Origin: Burkholderiales bacterium
GTDB lineage: Bacteria; Pseudomonadota; Gammaproteobacteria; Burkholderiales; Burkholderiaceae_E
Assembly (NCBI GenBank): GCA_020348765.1
Contig: CP070753.1
Span: 468,796 to 474,912, forward strand
Reading direction: 5' to 3'
Length of the DNA: 6,117 nt
The position numbers and the translations under genes were made by a program. The notes under the pieces are model-generated. The model saw only the letters and a program-made list of their open reading frames with translations, searched no databases and had not been told where the DNA came from. This document shows positions 5,542 through 6,117 of this stretch, one piece after another; positions within the stretch are counted from its first letter, which is position 1, and the number at the start of each line of letters is the position of its first letter.

Positions 5542-6117
5542 TGGCGGTGCTCCGCGACCGCGCGGCCCGGACCGCCCTCGCCCCCGACCACCCGCACCTG
5601 CATGCCCTCGGTGGCCACCCGCAATTCGCTGACGACCACGCGTCCGCCCGCGGGCAGGTCGGCTGCGTCCACGACCATCCGGTCGTCACGCTCGGTGAGC
5701 ATGCGCACCTTGCGTGCGGTCAGCTTCCCGTCGTCATCGACCAGCCACACGCGGCCGTCGTCGCGCACGGCCGCGCCGGGGAGCATCGCGTACGCTCCGA
5801 CGTCGCGCCCCTCGATCTCGACCGTTGCATACATGCCGACCAGCAGCGGCGGCCCGGGCACCGGCGCATCGCGAAGCGGCGCGCCGCGCGCGGACGGGTC
5901 GGGCACCCGCACCACGACGTTGAAGGTTCGGGTTGCGGCGTCGACCGCCGCCTCGACCCGGTCGACGACGCCATTCCAGCGATAGTCATGGCCACCGTGC
6001 TCGACCATGACCCGGGCCGCAGCCGGTGCGGCACCCTTCGCCCGCGCCGAGGCGGCAGACGGCGCGCCATTGCCGCCGGCCCAGGGGTCCGCGATCAGCG
6101 CCATGTCCCGGTCGGTC
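5538..6117 (-). CDS. RND periplasmic adaptor (membrane fusion protein), C-terminal part
   Basis: This is the C-terminal ~192 residues of an HlyD/AcrA-type adaptor that links the RND permease to an outer-membrane channel; the lipoyl and hairpin domains and the signal sequence lie beyond the right edge. An ATG exists at 6104, but the frame stays open to the edge and TDRDMALI fits the PLxDRDLALL stretch seen at the start of the beta-barrel domain in related adaptors, so the gene is truncated by the window rather than short. The barrel holds YRWNGVVDRVEAAVD, then ATRTFNVVVRVPDP and PPLLVGMYATVEIEGR. The membrane-proximal domain follows (LPGAAVRDDGRVWLVDDDGKL, to GMQVRV). An Ala/Gly-rich insert (about 20 residues after ADPW) interrupts the barrel start. 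Its TGA overlaps the RND start codon. Confidence 0.92.
   Translation of the reverse strand, partial: TDRDMALIADPWAGGNGAPSAASARAKGAAPAAARVMVEHGGHDYRWNGVVDRVEAAVDAATRTFNVVVRVPDPSARGAPLRDAPVPGPPLLVGMYATVEIEGRDVGAYAMLPGAAVRDDGRVWLVDDDGKLTARKVRMLTERDDRMVVDAADLPAGGRVVVSELRVATEGMQVRVVGGEGGPGRAVAEHRQ
5550..5553 (-). promoter_or_regulatory. Ribosome binding site supporting the RND GTG start
   Basis: GGAG on the - strand is followed by 8 nt and then GTG (5541-5539). A second purine run, GAGGG, overlaps the GTG codon itself and sits 5 nt before the in-frame ATG at 5529-5527. Both starts are therefore served. The stop/start overlap and the N-terminal length before the first membrane helix favour GTG. 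Confidence 0.6.

Noticed and set aside
2401..5985. A 1194-codon open frame on the + strand antisense to the RND and adaptor genes
   Set aside because: Its product is a low-complexity mix of Asp, Arg, Gln and His with no domain, as expected from the complement of G/C-biased codons. The opposite strand encodes clear RND and adaptor proteins.

Overview
The window comes from a G+C-rich proteobacterium (about two thirds G+C by eye), most likely a betaproteobacterium or a related high-GC gammaproteobacterium. The pointer is the 87-residue IF-1, whose [10 protein letters not shown] core and basic tail resemble the second-type IF-1 proteins of those groups. Nothing else in the window fixes the genus. 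There is no insertion sequence, integrase, CRISPR array, rRNA or canonical tRNA.

Left part (1-619): about 0.6 kb without a convincing complete gene. The first ~200 bases are open in several frames and may hold the edge of an unidentified gene. Then come a 10-bp-period direct repeat (ATTGGCGCC, 267-285), an extended -10 promoter (314-322) and a long leader with several perfect hairpins. The leader leads into infA (620-883, + strand), the translation initiation factor IF-1.

Right part (819-6117, all on the - strand, read right to left): a tightly packed gene cluster. It begins beyond the right edge with the periplasmic adaptor (membrane fusion protein) of a tripartite efflux pump. A full-length RND inner-membrane transporter (1054 aa) follows, then an enoyl-reductase/quinone-reductase-like MDR oxidoreductase (341 aa), and last a small two-helix membrane protein with a bacterial PH-like domain (170 aa). 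The first two junctions are 4-base stop/start overlaps (GTGA, ATGA) and the last gap is 23 bp, so one polycistronic mRNA with translational coupling is likely. The operon ends by running about 65 bp into the 3' end of infA, giving a convergent gene overlap.

The adaptor and RND permease would form an AcrAB-type pump; no outer-membrane channel gene or regulator is visible, and the operon promoter lies outside the window. The role of the reductase and the PH-like protein in an efflux operon is not explained by known families. That pairing, the unusual TM10 of the transporter and the structured infA leader are the points most worth a second look. I did not find clear evidence of a wholly new system.
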